DNA of 64,000 nt, from the NCBI GenBank assembly GCA_964437145.1, contig CAYTFW010000011.1, forward strand, positions 1-64,000, written 5' to 3'. This document shows, piece after piece, positions 51,506-60,706 of the stretch (within the stretch, counting starts at the first letter, position 1; the number at the start of each line of letters is the position of its first letter). Both the position numbers and the translations under genes were made by a program. The notes under the pieces are model-generated. The model had not been told where the DNA came from. It searched no databases and saw nothing but the letters and a program-made list of their open reading frames with translations. The DNA comes from JAFAZJ01 sp964437145. GTDB lineage: Bacteria; Pseudomonadota; Alphaproteobacteria; Reyranellales; Reyranellaceae.

Positions 51506-52300
51506 TTACAGTCGGCGCCAGGGGTTCCCGGCCATCATGCCGCCATCGATCACCATTTCCATGCCGGTAACGTAGCTCGAGGCGTCGCTCGCCAGCCACA
51601 ATACCCCATTGGCGATGTCCTGCGCCTCTCCCGCGCGAGACAGTGGCACAGCGATCTTCGATCGCTCGTGGGGGTCGATCGGCGCGTTGTGGCCCATGCC
51701 GCTGGCGCCGGTCGGAATCTTGCCCCAGATCGGCGTGGCGATGATGCCGGGGTGCATCGAGTTCACACGGATGTTGTCGCCGGCGGCGGCGCATTCCAGC
51801 GCCACCGACTTGGCGAACAGCCGCACGCCGCCCTTGGTCGCGGCATAGGCGGCCAGCCCGGGCGCGCCACGCAGGCCGGCGACCGAGGACATCATGATGA
51901 TCGAGCCGCCACCGCCCTTGCGCATCAGCGGCACCGAGTGCTTCACCGACAGGAAGACGCCGTCGAGGTTGATCGCCTGCTGGCGCTGCCAGTCGGCCAG
52001 CGACATGTCGAAGATCGAGGTGGCGATGCCGATGCCGGCGTTGGACACCAGCACGTCGAGCCGGCCGCATTGTTTCTCGATCTCGGCCACGACCTCGATC
52101 CAGCGCGGCTCCGAGACCACGTTGTGATTCAGGTAGATCGTGCCGCCGCCGATCTTCGCCGCCAGCGCCTTGCCACGCGCGTCGTCGATGTCGGTGATGA
52201 CCACGCGCGCGCCTTCACGCGCGAGCGTAAGCGAACACGCCTCGCCGATGCCCGACGCACCGCCCGTGACGAGGGCGACCTTGCCGTCGACCTGACCCAT
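51506..52300 (-). CDS. SDR-family NAD(P)-dependent oxidoreductase
   Basis: 264 residues with TGGASGIG, ITDIDD (Asp favouring NAD over NADP), SNAGIG, catalytic Ser in IIMMSSVAG, Tyr-x3-Lys in YAATKGG and the C-terminal MEMVIDGGMMAGN. A typical alcohol or hydroxyacyl dehydrogenase. It starts just after a family A repeat that separates it from the crotonase gene upstream and ends 11 bases before the DOPA-dioxygenase-like gene. Confidence 0.9.
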   Translation of the reverse strand: MGQVDGKVALVTGGASGIGEACSLTLAREGARVVITDIDDARGKALAAKIGGGTIYLNHNVVSEPRWIEVVAEIEKQCGRLDVLVSNAGIGIATSIFDMSLADWQRQQAINLDGVFLSVKHSVPLMRKGGGGSIIMMSSVAGLRGAPGLAAYAATKGGVRLFAKSVALECAAAGDNIRVNSMHPGIIATPIWGKIPTGASGMGHNAPIDPHERSKIAVPLSRAGEAQDIANGVLWLASDASSYVTGMEMVIDGGMMAGNPWRRL

Positions 52301-52320
52301 GATGATGTCTCCCTGGACTC

Positions 52321-52385
52321 GTCATGCCGAACGCAGCGAGGAATCTCCCTGTCGCGGGAGATCCCTCGCCTTCGCTCGGGATGAT
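52321..52385. repeat. Inverted repeat, family A (diverged copy)
   Basis: Arms GTCATGCCGAACGCAGCGAGGAATC and GATCCCTCGCCTTCGCTCGG-GATGAT, with a few mismatches, between a crotonase gene and the downstream SDR gene on the same strand. Confidence 0.75.
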
Positions 52386-52388
52386 GGA

Positions 52389-53183
52389 TTAACGCTTCTG
52401 GAAGTTGCCCGGCCGCCGCTCGGCCCAGCTCTTGACGCCTTCCTTGAAGTCGGCGGTCTTGCGCGTCCAGTCCTGCTCGACCAGCTCGCGCTCGGTGGCG
52501 CGCTCGGCCTCGTCGGCGAAGCCGCGGCGCATGGTCTCGCGCGTCGACAGCACCGCGAGCGGCGCCGACTCGGCGATCTCCTTGGCCAGCGCCATCGCGC
52601 CCTTGCGCACGTCGGCCAGGGGCACCAGCACGTCGGCCATGCCCATCGCCACCGCTTCGCTGCCGGTCACACGCCGGCCGGTATAGAAGAGCAGGTTGGC
52701 CTTCTGCTGACCGACGAGACGCGGTAGCGTGTAGGTCAGGCTGAAGCCGGGGTGGAAGCCCAGTCGCGTGAAGTTGGCGGAGAAGCGCGCCTCCTCGCAG
52801 GTGACGCGGAAATCGGCCGACAGCGCCAGGCCCAGGCCGCCACCGATCGCGGCGCCCTGTACGGCGGCGACCTGCGGCTTCTTGGCCCGGAAGATGCGCG
52901 TGGCTTCCTTGTAGAGGTGCTTGCCGGTCTCGGCCGCGCCGGTCTGCGGGCGGTTGGCGAAATCGGCGCCGGCGCAGAACGACTTGCCCTCGGCGCACAG
53001 CACGATGGCGCGGATATTGTCGTCGCGATCGAACGCCTCGTAGGCGTCGGCGATCTGGTTGATCAGCGCGTTGTCGAAATAGTTGTGCGGCGGCCGCTGG
53101 ATCTCGACGATGCCGACATGGCCATCCTTGCTGATGCCGATGTCCTTCTTGGCCGCTCCGGCCGCCACGGGTTCCGCGCTCAT
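52389..53183 (-). CDS. Enoyl-CoA hydratase/isomerase family protein without catalytic glutamates
   Basis: 264 residues. SFCAGADF and VQGAAIGGGLGLALSADF show the crotonase acyl-CoA site. The positions of Glu144 and Glu164 of rat hydratase are Gly (GGGLG) and Phe (FSANF). This is the third crotonase of the window with neither residue, so its reaction is open. The C-terminal WAERRPGNFQKR is as expected for the family. First gene of a minus-strand group with the SDR, DOPA-dioxygenase-like and cinA genes. No gene is seen between its start and 53372. Confidence 0.87.
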   Translation of the reverse strand: MSAEPVAAGAAKKDIGISKDGHVGIVEIQRPPHNYFDNALINQIADAYEAFDRDDNIRAIVLCAEGKSFCAGADFANRPQTGAAETGKHLYKEATRIFRAKKPQVAAVQGAAIGGGLGLALSADFRVTCEEARFSANFTRLGFHPGFSLTYTLPRLVGQQKANLLFYTGRRVTGSEAVAMGMADVLVPLADVRKGAMALAKEIAESAPLAVLSTRETMRRGFADEAERATERELVEQDWTRKTADFKEGVKSWAERRPGNFQKR

Positions 53184-53371
53184 CTGTTCCCTCCCGCTGG
53201 ATGATCTGGATCAGGGGCATCCTAGCCCGCCCGGGCGCGGGAGTCGCAAGCGCCGGCGCCGCAATGCCGCTGTGCGGGAGGCCCCGTCGGCGTCGTCGGT
53301 TGGCGCGTTCCATCCGTGGCGTCGGCATGCCATGACAGTGGCAAGTCGCCGCTTTCCCTGGAGTTGACGTT

Positions 53372-55597
53372 ATGTCCGCGCCGCTCGCCGGTCTGCGCGT
53401 CTTGGAGCTGCCAACAGGTGTGGCCACGCGCTACTGCGGCCGTCTGTTCGCCAAGCATGGCGCCACGGTGCTGCAGCTCGGCGTGCCCGATGCGACGGGC
53501 GTCGGCTATGGTGGCAAGGCGAGCGAGGCCTACGCCGTGTGGCTCGATCACGGCAAGCAGCGCATCAGTGACATCGCATCCGCCGGCAGGCTCGACCTGA
53601 TCATCGCCGGCCAGAGCGCCGCCGAGGTCGCGATGGCGGACGCGGCGCGTGGCGCCGACACCATCCGCGTCGGCCTCACCTGGTTCGCATCGGATGGACC
53701 GTACCGCGACTGGATCGGCAGCGACGCGGTTATCCAGGCGATGAGCGGCGTGGCCTATGTCACCGGGCCGAAGGATGGCGCGCCGATGCTGCCGCGCGGG
53801 CACGCGCCGCAGGTGGTGGCCGGCGCCACGGCCTTCATCGCCGCGCTGGGCGCGATCATCGGCCGCGACAACGGCTGGAGCGGCCGGCGTATCGACCTCG
53901 ACATCCTCACCGCCAACCTGTGCTTCTCCGAGGGCGGCGCCTCGACCTTGGCGCTCACCGGCGACAAGGTCGTGCGCCGCGGTGTCAATCGCTTCACGCC
54001 GACCTTCCCCGGCGGCATTTACCAGGCGAGCGACGGCTGGATCGGCGTCACCGCGCTGACGCCGCCACAATGGGCGTCGTTCTGCGACATGATCGGCCGG
54101 CCGGAGCTGGCGCAGGACACGCGCAACGCCACCTCGTTGCAGCGCCAGGATCGCGCCGACGAGCTCGATCCCATTCTGGTGCCGGCGTTACGCGCCAAGT
54201 CGGCGAAATGGCTGCTGGAGGAAGGCCAGCGCCGGCGCATTCCCATGGCGCCGGTGCCCAGCCTCGCCGATCTGCCGCGCACGCTGCATTGGCAGGGCCG
54301 CGCCAGCTTTCTGCCGGTGCCCGGTGTGCACGCCTTCGGGCCGAGCATGCCGTTCCATATCCAGGCCGGCGCGTCCGATTCCGCGACGGCCGCGCAGCGC
54401 CAGCCCGCGAAGACGCTGCCGCTCGAAGGCGTGCGCGTGCTGGATCTCACCATGGGCTGGGCCGGCCCGCTGGCGGCGCGGCACTTCGCCGATCTCGGCG
54501 CCGACATCGTCAAGGTCGAGTCCTGCGCGCACTACGATTGGTGGCGCGGCTTCGACGGCATCATCGATGGTGATCCGCCGCCCTACGAGACCCGTCACGC
54601 CTTCCTGATGGTCAACCGCAACAAGCGCGGCGTCACGCTCGATCTGAAGGCGGAAAGCGGCAAGGCGTTGGTGCGCCGTCTCGCGGCGCGCGCCGACGTG
54701 ATGATCGAGAACTACGCGCCCGGCGTGCTCGACCGGCTCGGCCTCGGGCCCAAGGCGATGACATCAGCGGTGCCCAGCCTGATCGGCATCTCGATGGGCG
54801 CGTTCGGCGCCAGCGGTCCGTGGAGCGGCTTCCGTGCCTATGGCTCGACGGTCGAGCAGGCTTCGGGCCTGCCTTTCGCCAATGGCGAGCCCGACGGCCC
54901 GCCGACCATGCAGCACGTCGCCTATGGCGATCCCATCGGTGGGATCTACGGCGCCATCGCCTGCCTGATCGCGCTCTACGGCCGCAAGCAGGGTCACGCC
55001 GGCGCGGTGATCGACCTCGGCCAGGTCGAATGCCTGTTCCAGCTCGGCGCCGACGCCATCGTCGCCCAGTCGACGCAGCAGGAACTCCTTGCGCGCGACG
55101 GTAGCCGTCATCCTCTGTCGAAACTACGCCTGGTCGGCGGTGAGACCGGCATATGGTGGGCGGTGTCCGCCGAGACGGACGCGCAGTGGAATGCCATCGC
55201 GCGCATCGTCGGTGCTGCGACCACGCTCGATCAGCGCGCGATGGAAGACGCGGTGCGGAAGTGGTCGGTCGGCAAGCCGCGCGATGTGGTCGTCGCGACA
55301 TTCCAGGCGGCCGGCGTGGCGTCGGGTCCGGTCTACGCGGCGCAGGACCTGCTCACCGATCCGCAGCTCGCGGCCGCGGGCTTCTGGCGCCGCGCCGAGC
55401 GGCGCTTCATCGGCAACCACGTCGTGCCGCTGTCGCCATACCGCCTCGACGGTGCGACACCGCCGCTCAGGGCTTCGGCGCCGACCTTGGGCGAGCACAA
55501 CGAGTCCGTGCTGGGCGGCGATCTCGGCCTGACGCGCGACGAGCTCGACAGGCTCGCCGCCGAGGGCGTGATCGGCACACGCGCGGTGGCGCAATAG
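53372..55597 (+). CDS. Tandem-domain CaiB/BaiF CoA-transferase
   Basis: 741 residues, two class III CoA-transferase units in one chain. Unit 1 (about 1-330) begins LAGLRVLELPTGVATRYCGR and is divergent, missing the RNK segment. Unit 2 (about 350-740) is canonical: LEGVRVLDLTMGWAGPLAARHFADLGAD..., VNRNKRGVTLDLK, VMIENYAPGVLDRLGLG, GAVIDLGQVECLFQ. Class III enzymes are interlocked dimers, so a fused form gives an asymmetric pseudo-dimer where one half may be structural. The start at 53372 follows TGGAGTTGACGTT. Confidence 0.9.
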   Translation: MSAPLAGLRVLELPTGVATRYCGRLFAKHGATVLQLGVPDATGVGYGGKASEAYAVWLDHGKQRISDIASAGRLDLIIAGQSAAEVAMADAARGADTIRVGLTWFASDGPYRDWIGSDAVIQAMSGVAYVTGPKDGAPMLPRGHAPQVVAGATAFIAALGAIIGRDNGWSGRRIDLDILTANLCFSEGGASTLALTGDKVVRRGVNRFTPTFPGGIYQASDGWIGVTALTPPQWASFCDMIGRPELAQDTRNATSLQRQDRADELDPILVPALRAKSAKWLLEEGQRRRIPMAPVPSLADLPRTLHWQGRASFLPVPGVHAFGPSMPFHIQAGASDSATAAQRQPAKTLPLEGVRVLDLTMGWAGPLAARHFADLGADIVKVESCAHYDWWRGFDGIIDGDPPPYETRHAFLMVNRNKRGVTLDLKAESGKALVRRLAARADVMIENYAPGVLDRLGLGPKAMTSAVPSLIGISMGAFGASGPWSGFRAYGSTVEQASGLPFANGEPDGPPTMQHVAYGDPIGGIYGAIACLIALYGRKQGHAGAVIDLGQVECLFQLGADAIVAQSTQQELLARDGSRHPLSKLRLVGGETGIWWAVSAETDAQWNAIARIVGAATTLDQRAMEDAVRKWSVGKPRDVVVATFQAAGVASGPVYAAQDLLTDPQLAAAGFWRRAERRFIGNHVVPLSPYRLDGATPPLRASAPTLGEHNESVLGGDLGLTRDELDRLAAEGVIGTRAVAQ

Positions 55598-55608
55598 AAG
55601 CGGGATCG

Positions 55609-55698
55609 ATGAAAGGTCTGCTGATCGCCCACTGCGGCGAGATCGCGATCCGTGTCGCGCGAACCTGCAAGAAGCGGCCACTCGTCGACACGTGGTAG
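55609..55698 (+). pseudogene. Remnant of a biotin carboxylase N-terminus
   Basis: The 29-codon frame MKGLLIAHCGEIAIRVARTC is unmistakably like the first strand and helix of acyl-CoA carboxylase biotin-carboxylase subunits (usually LIANRGEIAIRVIRTC), then breaks into KKRPLVDTW and a stop. Nothing of the remaining roughly 450 residues follows; the AraC gene begins 3 bases later on the other strand. A deletion relic. Confidence 0.65.
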
Positions 55699-55701
55699 CG
55701 C

Positions 55702-56532
55702 TTATCTAATCGCCAGCCAGATCTCGAAACCGCCGAGGCCGGTGCGGCCGTTGAACTCGGGACTATAGCGTTCGAAGAACGGCGCGTCGGCAGCCTGGAA
55801 GCCGGAGGTGGGCAGCCATTTGCTCCAGATCGTCGTCACCGTGCGGCGGATCGTCGAGATGTGCTCGCGGTGGGTGAAGACGGCGTAGCGCTGCGGCGGG
55901 ATGCGCACGCGCGCATAGTCCTTGGGCAGCTCGGTGAAGTCGCGCACGGCCACGCCGGCGATGTAGTCGAACCCGCCGGAATCGTCGGTGTTGAAGCAGA
56001 CGCCGTAGGCAGCGTCGCCGACCTTGCCCGGGACGTGATCGATCTGCTCGTTGAAGCGTTGCCACAGTGCCGGGATGCCAGCGCTGCCGTCGTGACTGAA
56101 GCGCTCGCCCAGCCCGGCGATCAGCAGGGCCGGCGTGGTCTCGAAGCGTGGCGGCTCGAGCGTCGCGGTCGGTGTCTCGGTCATGAGGATCGGCTCCATC
56201 GGTTCGAGGTTGGCGAGGCTGCGGTCGGCGCGGACGGATTCCGGCGTCACGCCGAACTGGTCGCGGAAGGCGCGGGTGAAGGCTTCGTGCGAGCCGTAGC
56301 CGGCGTCGAGCGCCACGGCGAGGATGTCGGGCGCACCGCCGGCCAGCGCGCGGGCGGCTTCGGTCAGGCGTCGCGCGCGGACGTAGCGCATGACCGAGGT
56401 CCCCGTGGCGTAGCCGAAGGCGCGCACGAGCTGGAAGCGCGACACGCCGGCGATCGCGGCGATGTCGTCGAGGCTCAGCTCCTCGGCGAAGTGGCTCTCG
56501 ATGAACCACAGGGCTTTGTCGACGGGGTCCAT
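55702..56532 (-). CDS. AraC family regulator with GyrI-like effector domain
   Basis: 276 residues. N-terminal AraC DNA-binding domain (about 1-105) with two helix-turn-helix units (LSLDDIAAIAGVSRFQLVRAF; LAVALDAGYGSHEAFTRAFRDQFG), then a GyrI-like/SOUL small-molecule domain (about 125-276). Rob/MarA-like proteins with this order control efflux or stress genes after binding hydrophobic ligands. The start at 56532 fits the domain; the frame to 56616 is unsupported. Divergent from the SDR gene at 56661 and its acyl-CoA cluster, which it may regulate. Confidence 0.88.
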   Translation of the reverse strand: MDPVDKALWFIESHFAEELSLDDIAAIAGVSRFQLVRAFGYATGTSVMRYVRARRLTEAARALAGGAPDILAVALDAGYGSHEAFTRAFRDQFGVTPESVRADRSLANLEPMEPILMTETPTATLEPPRFETTPALLIAGLGERFSHDGSAGIPALWQRFNEQIDHVPGKVGDAAYGVCFNTDDSGGFDYIAGVAVRDFTELPKDYARVRIPPQRYAVFTHREHISTIRRTVTTIWSKWLPTSGFQAADAPFFERYSPEFNGRTGLGGFEIWLAIR

Positions 56533-56660
56533 GGCGCCGGTATAGGCCCTGCGGCCGATGCCCGCTTGATCGGGATTGCGTTCGCAGGCCGGAAAGTCCC
56601 GGTTGAAAGGGCGCACCCGTCCGCGCCAGTCTGTGGCCCATCAATCAACGGAGGGAACCC

Positions 56661-57560
56661 ATGGCGAGGTTGTGCGAAGGACGTGTGGCGTTGGTCACCG
56701 GGGCGGCGCGCGGCGTGGGACGCGAGCACGCGCTCTTGCTGGCCAAGCACGGTGCGAAGGTCGTCGTGAACGATCTCGGCGGCGAGCGCGACGGCAAGGG
56801 CGCCGACATGACGCCGGCACAGAAGGTGGTCGAGGAGATCAAGGCCATGGGCGGCCAGGCCGTGGTCAACGGCGACGACGTCTCCGACTGGAATGGCGCG
56901 AAGCGCATGGTCGACCAGGCGATCTCGACCTTCGGCAAGCTCGACATCGTGCTGTCGAACGCCGGCATCTTGCGCGACCGCATGCTGACCAACATGACCG
57001 AGGAGGAATGGGACGGCGTGATCAAGGTGCACCTCAAGGGCACCTTCGCGCCGGCGCGCCATGCCTGCGCCTATTGGCGCGACAAGTTCAAGGAGACCGG
57101 CCAGCCGGTGAACGGCCGCCTGCTGACCACGACTTCGGTGTCGGGCATCTACGGCAACGTGGGCCAGACCAACTACGGCGCCGCCAAGGCCGGCATCGCC
57201 GCCTTCACCGTGATCGCTGCGCGCGAGATGCGCCGCTATGGCGTGACCGTGAACTCGATCTCGCCCTCGGCCTATACGCGCATGACCGCGGACCTGCGGC
57301 AGTACTCGCCGGAGGATCTGGAGAAGCGCGATCCCAAGTGGGTGGCGCCGATCGCGGTATGGCTGGCGAGCGAGGAGTCGGGCGATATCACCGGCCGCGT
57401 CTTCCAGGCCGGCAGCGGCCAGATCGCCGTCGCCGAGGGCTGGCACAAGGGGCCGATGATCCCGGCGGTCGCCGATCCGACGACGCTCGGCCCGATCGTC
57501 AGGGACATGGTCGCCAAGGCGCGCAAGAACGCCGGCATGGACGGCATGGATCTCGACTGA
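56661..57560 (+). CDS. SDR-family oxidoreductase ((3R)-hydroxyacyl-CoA dehydrogenase-like)
   Basis: 299 residues. TGAARGVGREHALLLAKHGAKVVVNDLGG is the form of the nucleotide motif seen in peroxisomal multifunctional enzyme 2 and related hydroxyacyl-CoA dehydrogenases (region 15-43; key residues TGAARGVG and ND). NAGI, Ser in LLTTTSVSG and Tyr-x3-Lys in YGAAKAG are intact. The extra C-terminal 45 residues (after about 250) are typical of this subgroup. GGAGGGAACC precedes the ATG. It leads the acyl-CoA catabolic run to 63417. Confidence 0.9.
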   Translation: MARLCEGRVALVTGAARGVGREHALLLAKHGAKVVVNDLGGERDGKGADMTPAQKVVEEIKAMGGQAVVNGDDVSDWNGAKRMVDQAISTFGKLDIVLSNAGILRDRMLTNMTEEEWDGVIKVHLKGTFAPARHACAYWRDKFKETGQPVNGRLLTTTSVSGIYGNVGQTNYGAAKAGIAAFTVIAAREMRRYGVTVNSISPSAYTRMTADLRQYSPEDLEKRDPKWVAPIAVWLASEESGDITGRVFQAGSGQIAVAEGWHKGPMIPAVADPTTLGPIVRDMVAKARKNAGMDGMDLD

Positions 57561-57653
57561 TTGCATGGACGCGCCGCGCCACAACCCGACATGGCGCGGC
57601 GTGCGTCGTTCGGTTAGCCTCCTCGCGTGCAAATCGCGTGGAGGAGTCAGCCA

Positions 57654-58094
57654 ATGACGCAGGAGGAGCGCAACGTCGAGATTCTGCGCAAGGCGTATGG
57701 CCGATGGTCTGCCAGCAAGGGCGACGACATGGCGGTGATGGCGGCGGCGCAGCATTGGGTGTCGCTGTTCGCCGACAAGGTCGAGTTCGGCTCGATGGGC
57801 GCCGCCATCGATGAGCTGAAGTTCAGCCGCAATGCCAGCAACAAGGCGGAAGTCGCCCAGTATTTCGCCGACATCGCGGCGGACTGGGAGATGGTGGACT
57901 ACGTGGTAAAGGACTACATCGCGCAAGGTGACAAGGTCGTGGCCTTGTGCGAAGTCGCCTGGAGGCACCGCCGCAACGGCAAGGTCGCACGCTCGCTCAA
58001 AGCCGATTCGTGGCGCTTTTCCACCGACGGCCGCGCTATCGCTTTCTACGAGTACTTCGACACCGCCGCCACGACAGCGGTCGCCACGGCCTGA
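57654..58094 (+). CDS. SnoaL-like/NTF2-fold protein
   Basis: 146 residues, one SnoaL-like cone-shaped domain (about 8-135): NVEILRKAYGRWSASKGDDM at the start and a final beta strand FSTDGRAIAFYEYFDT. Members are polyketide cyclases, isomerases or binding proteins; no catalytic residues can be assigned. The ATG at 57654 follows GGAGGAGTCAGCC and overrules a GTG at 57627. Lies between SDR and acyl-CoA dehydrogenase genes, so a role in the same catabolic route is plausible. Confidence 0.82.
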   Translation: MTQEERNVEILRKAYGRWSASKGDDMAVMAAAQHWVSLFADKVEFGSMGAAIDELKFSRNASNKAEVAQYFADIAADWEMVDYVVKDYIAQGDKVVALCEVAWRHRRNGKVARSLKADSWRFSTDGRAIAFYEYFDTAATTAVATA

Positions 58095-58200
58095 GGCATT
58101 TCGGCCTGCGGTCAGGCTGCGGAAACGCGCGATTCGTCGCCGTTGCGGCGATGGGTGTCGCGGCGGCACAATCGTGCCCACTCAGAACCGGGATCGCGCA

Positions 58201-59325
58201 ATGAACTTCGATTTCTCCGACGACCAGAAGATGCTCAAGGAGCAGGTGCGCAAGTTCCTGGCGGACAAGAGTCCGTTCAAGACGACGCGCCGCGTGCTGG
58301 AGGGCGATGAGGCCTACGCCGCCGAGGTCTGGAAGGGCCTGGTCGAGCTCGGCGTCACCGCCGCGACCATTCCGGAGGCGTATGGCGGCGCCGGCATGGG
58401 GCCGCTGGAGCTCTGCGTCGTCGCCGAGGAATTGGGCCGGGCCTGCGCCGCGGTGCCCTTCGCCTCGTCCGTGTATCTCGCCACCGAGGCGCTGAAGCTG
58501 TTCGGCAGCGAGGCGCAGAAAAAGGCGTGGCTGCCCAAGCTGGCCAGTGGCGAGGCGATCGGCACCATCGCCACCGGCGAAGGCCCGCAGGCGCCGACAC
58601 CACGCAACGTGCGCACGAGCTTCGGCGGCGGCAAGGTCAACGGTGAGAAGCTGCCGGTGGCCGACGGCACGGCGGCGACCTTCGCCATCGTGCTGGTCAA
58701 CACCGGCGGCACGGGTGACCGCGCGCTTTCCATGGCGATCGTTGATCTCACCGGCGCAGGCGTGACGCGCGAGGTAGTGAAGACCGTCGATCCGGCGCGC
58801 AAGCACGCGCGCATCGCCTTCAGCGGCGCGGCGGGCGAGCTGCTGGGTGTCGAGGGCGCGGGCTGGAGCCAGCTCGAGAAGCTGTACGACGTGGCGGCGG
58901 TGCCGATGGCCTTCGAGCAGATCGGCGGCGCGGAAGCCGCGATGTGGATGGCGCGCGACTACGCGCTGCAGCGCCAGGCCTTCGGCCGCCAGATCGGCTC
59001 CTACCAGGCGATCAAGCACAAGATCGCCGACATGTACGTCAAGCTCGAGCTGGCGCGATCCAACGCCTATTACGGCGCGATGATGCTGGCGGATGGCGGC
59101 GCCGACCTGCCGATCGCCGCGGCCGCCGCGCGCATCGCCGCGACCGAGGCCTACGACTTCGCCGCCAAGGAGAACATCCAGACCCATGGCGGCATCGGCT
59201 TCACCTGGGAGGCCGACACGCAGTTCCACTACCGCCGCTCGCGCCTGCTGTCGCTGGCGATCGGCGGACCGCTGGCGTGGAAGGACAAGCTGGTCACGCG
59301 CCTTGAGCGCAAGAACGCCGCCTGA
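58201..59325 (+). CDS. Acyl-CoA dehydrogenase family protein (smaller partner)
   Basis: 374 residues: N-terminal helical domain, middle beta domain with weakly conserved FAD loop (GTIATGEG where active enzymes have more typical motifs) and C-terminal helices (QAFGRQIGSYQAIKHKIADM, IQTHGGIGFTWEAD). The pairing with the 410-residue gene 21 bases downstream recalls alpha2beta2 acyl-CoA dehydrogenases of steroid and side-chain catabolism, where each partner supplies half an FAD site; that is inference. Flavin-dependent alpha,beta-dehydrogenation of an acyl-CoA. Confidence 0.9.
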   Translation: MNFDFSDDQKMLKEQVRKFLADKSPFKTTRRVLEGDEAYAAEVWKGLVELGVTAATIPEAYGGAGMGPLELCVVAEELGRACAAVPFASSVYLATEALKLFGSEAQKKAWLPKLASGEAIGTIATGEGPQAPTPRNVRTSFGGGKVNGEKLPVADGTAATFAIVLVNTGGTGDRALSMAIVDLTGAGVTREVVKTVDPARKHARIAFSGAAGELLGVEGAGWSQLEKLYDVAAVPMAFEQIGGAEAAMWMARDYALQRQAFGRQIGSYQAIKHKIADMYVKLELARSNAYYGAMMLADGGADLPIAAAAARIAATEAYDFAAKENIQTHGGIGFTWEADTQFHYRRSRLLSLAIGGPLAWKDKLVTRLERKNAA

Positions 59326-59346
59326 CGAATCGCAGGAGAGCGACCC

Positions 59347-60579
59347 ATGGACTTCAACGATACCCCCGAGGAAGCCGCCTTCCGCGCCGAGGTGCGCAAG
59401 TGGCTCGAGGCCAACGCCAAGCGCAAGAGCGACGACAAGCAGGCCTATCGCGCCCGCGTCGACGATCCCGGCCTGCTCAAGGCGGCCAAGGAGTGGCAGG
59501 CCAAGAAGGCCGCCGCCGGCTATGCGCGCATCACCTGGCCGAAGGAATATGGCGGGCAGGGCGGCACGCCGATCCAGCAGGTGATCTACCAGCAGGAGGA
59601 ATCGAACTTCCTCGTGCCGCTGGGCTTCTTCGACATCGGCCTGGGCATGTGCATCCCGACGATGATGGCCTATGCGACCAAGGAGCAGCTCAAGCGCCAT
59701 GTGAAGCCGGCGCTCTACGGCGAGGAGGTCTGGTGCCAGCTCTTCTCCGAGCCCGCAGCCGGCTCCGACGTCGCCGGCATCCGCACCAAGGCGGAGCGCG
59801 ACGGCGACGACTGGATCATCAACGGCCAGAAGGTCTGGACCTCGGGTGCGCATTACAGCGACTGGGGCATCATCATCACCCGCACCGACCCCAACGTGCC
59901 CAAGCACCAGGGTCTGACCATGTTCTTCCTGGACATGAAGAGCCCGGGTGTCGAGGCGCGGCCGATCAAGCAGATCTCCGGCGGCGCCAACTTCAACGAG
60001 GTGTTCTTCACCAATGTGCGGGTGCCCGACGCGCAGCGCCTGGGCAAGGTCGGCGACGGCTGGAAGGCGGCGCTGACCACCTTGATGAACGAGCGCCTCG
60101 CGGTGGGCATGCCCTCGGGTGGGCTCGATGTCGACGAGCTGCTCGAGCTGGCGCGCAGCACCGAGCTGGAGGATGGTCCGGCTATCCGCAACGGCCATGT
60201 GCGCTCGAAGATCGCCGATTGGTACGTCCAGGCGCAGGGCCTGAAGTACACGCGCTACCGTACGCTGACGGCGATGTCGCGCGGCCAGACGCCGGGACCG
60301 GAGTCCTCGATCATCAAGGTCGTCGCCGCGCCCAAGATGCAGGACCTCGGCGCCATGGCGATGGAGCTGATGGGCCCGGCCGGCATCATGACGTCGGACG
60401 TGCCGGGCGCCGGCGGCTTCCAGGCGCAATGGATCGGCGGCGCCGGCTTCCGCATCGCCGGCGGCACCGACGAGATCCTGCGCAACATCGTCGCCGAGCG
60501 CGTGCTCGGCCTGCCGCAGGACGTGCGCGTCGACAAGGACGTGCCGTTCAACCAGCTCGGCAAGGCGCCGACGAAGTGA
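59347..60579 (+). CDS. Acyl-CoA dehydrogenase family protein (larger partner)
   Basis: 410 residues. ARITWPKEYGGQGG, QLFSEPAAGSDVAGI (FAD/substrate loop), IINGQKVWTSGAHYSDWG and the C-terminal GGTDEILRNIVAERVLGLP are typical of FadE-type enzymes. Twenty-one bases after the smaller homologue with GCAGGAGAG before the ATG. Together with the SDR it fits beta-oxidation of a bulky or branched acid; the substrate is unknown. Followed by a family A repeat. Confidence 0.92.
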   Translation: MDFNDTPEEAAFRAEVRKWLEANAKRKSDDKQAYRARVDDPGLLKAAKEWQAKKAAAGYARITWPKEYGGQGGTPIQQVIYQQEESNFLVPLGFFDIGLGMCIPTMMAYATKEQLKRHVKPALYGEEVWCQLFSEPAAGSDVAGIRTKAERDGDDWIINGQKVWTSGAHYSDWGIIITRTDPNVPKHQGLTMFFLDMKSPGVEARPIKQISGGANFNEVFFTNVRVPDAQRLGKVGDGWKAALTTLMNERLAVGMPSGGLDVDELLELARSTELEDGPAIRNGHVRSKIADWYVQAQGLKYTRYRTLTAMSRGQTPGPESSIIKVVAAPKMQDLGAMAMELMGPAGIMTSDVPGAGGFQAQWIGGAGFRIAGGTDEILRNIVAERVLGLPQDVRVDKDVPFNQLGKAPTK

Positions 60580-60610
60580 CCTTGCCGACTTGATGGGAGC
60601 AAATGGCCCC

Positions 60611-60678
60611 CTGTCATTCCGAGCGCAGCGAGGAATCCAGCGAGACAGCCTGGATTCCTCGCTGCGCTCGGAATGACG
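60611..60678. repeat. Inverted repeat, family A
   Basis: Arms CTGTCATTCCGAGCGCAGCG and CGCTGCGCTCGGAATGACGG with AGGAATCCAG extension, between the acyl-CoA dehydrogenase and MFS genes on the same strand. Confidence 0.85.
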
Positions 60679-60706
60679 GGGAGGTCACGTCGCTCGGGAC
60701 GACGCT

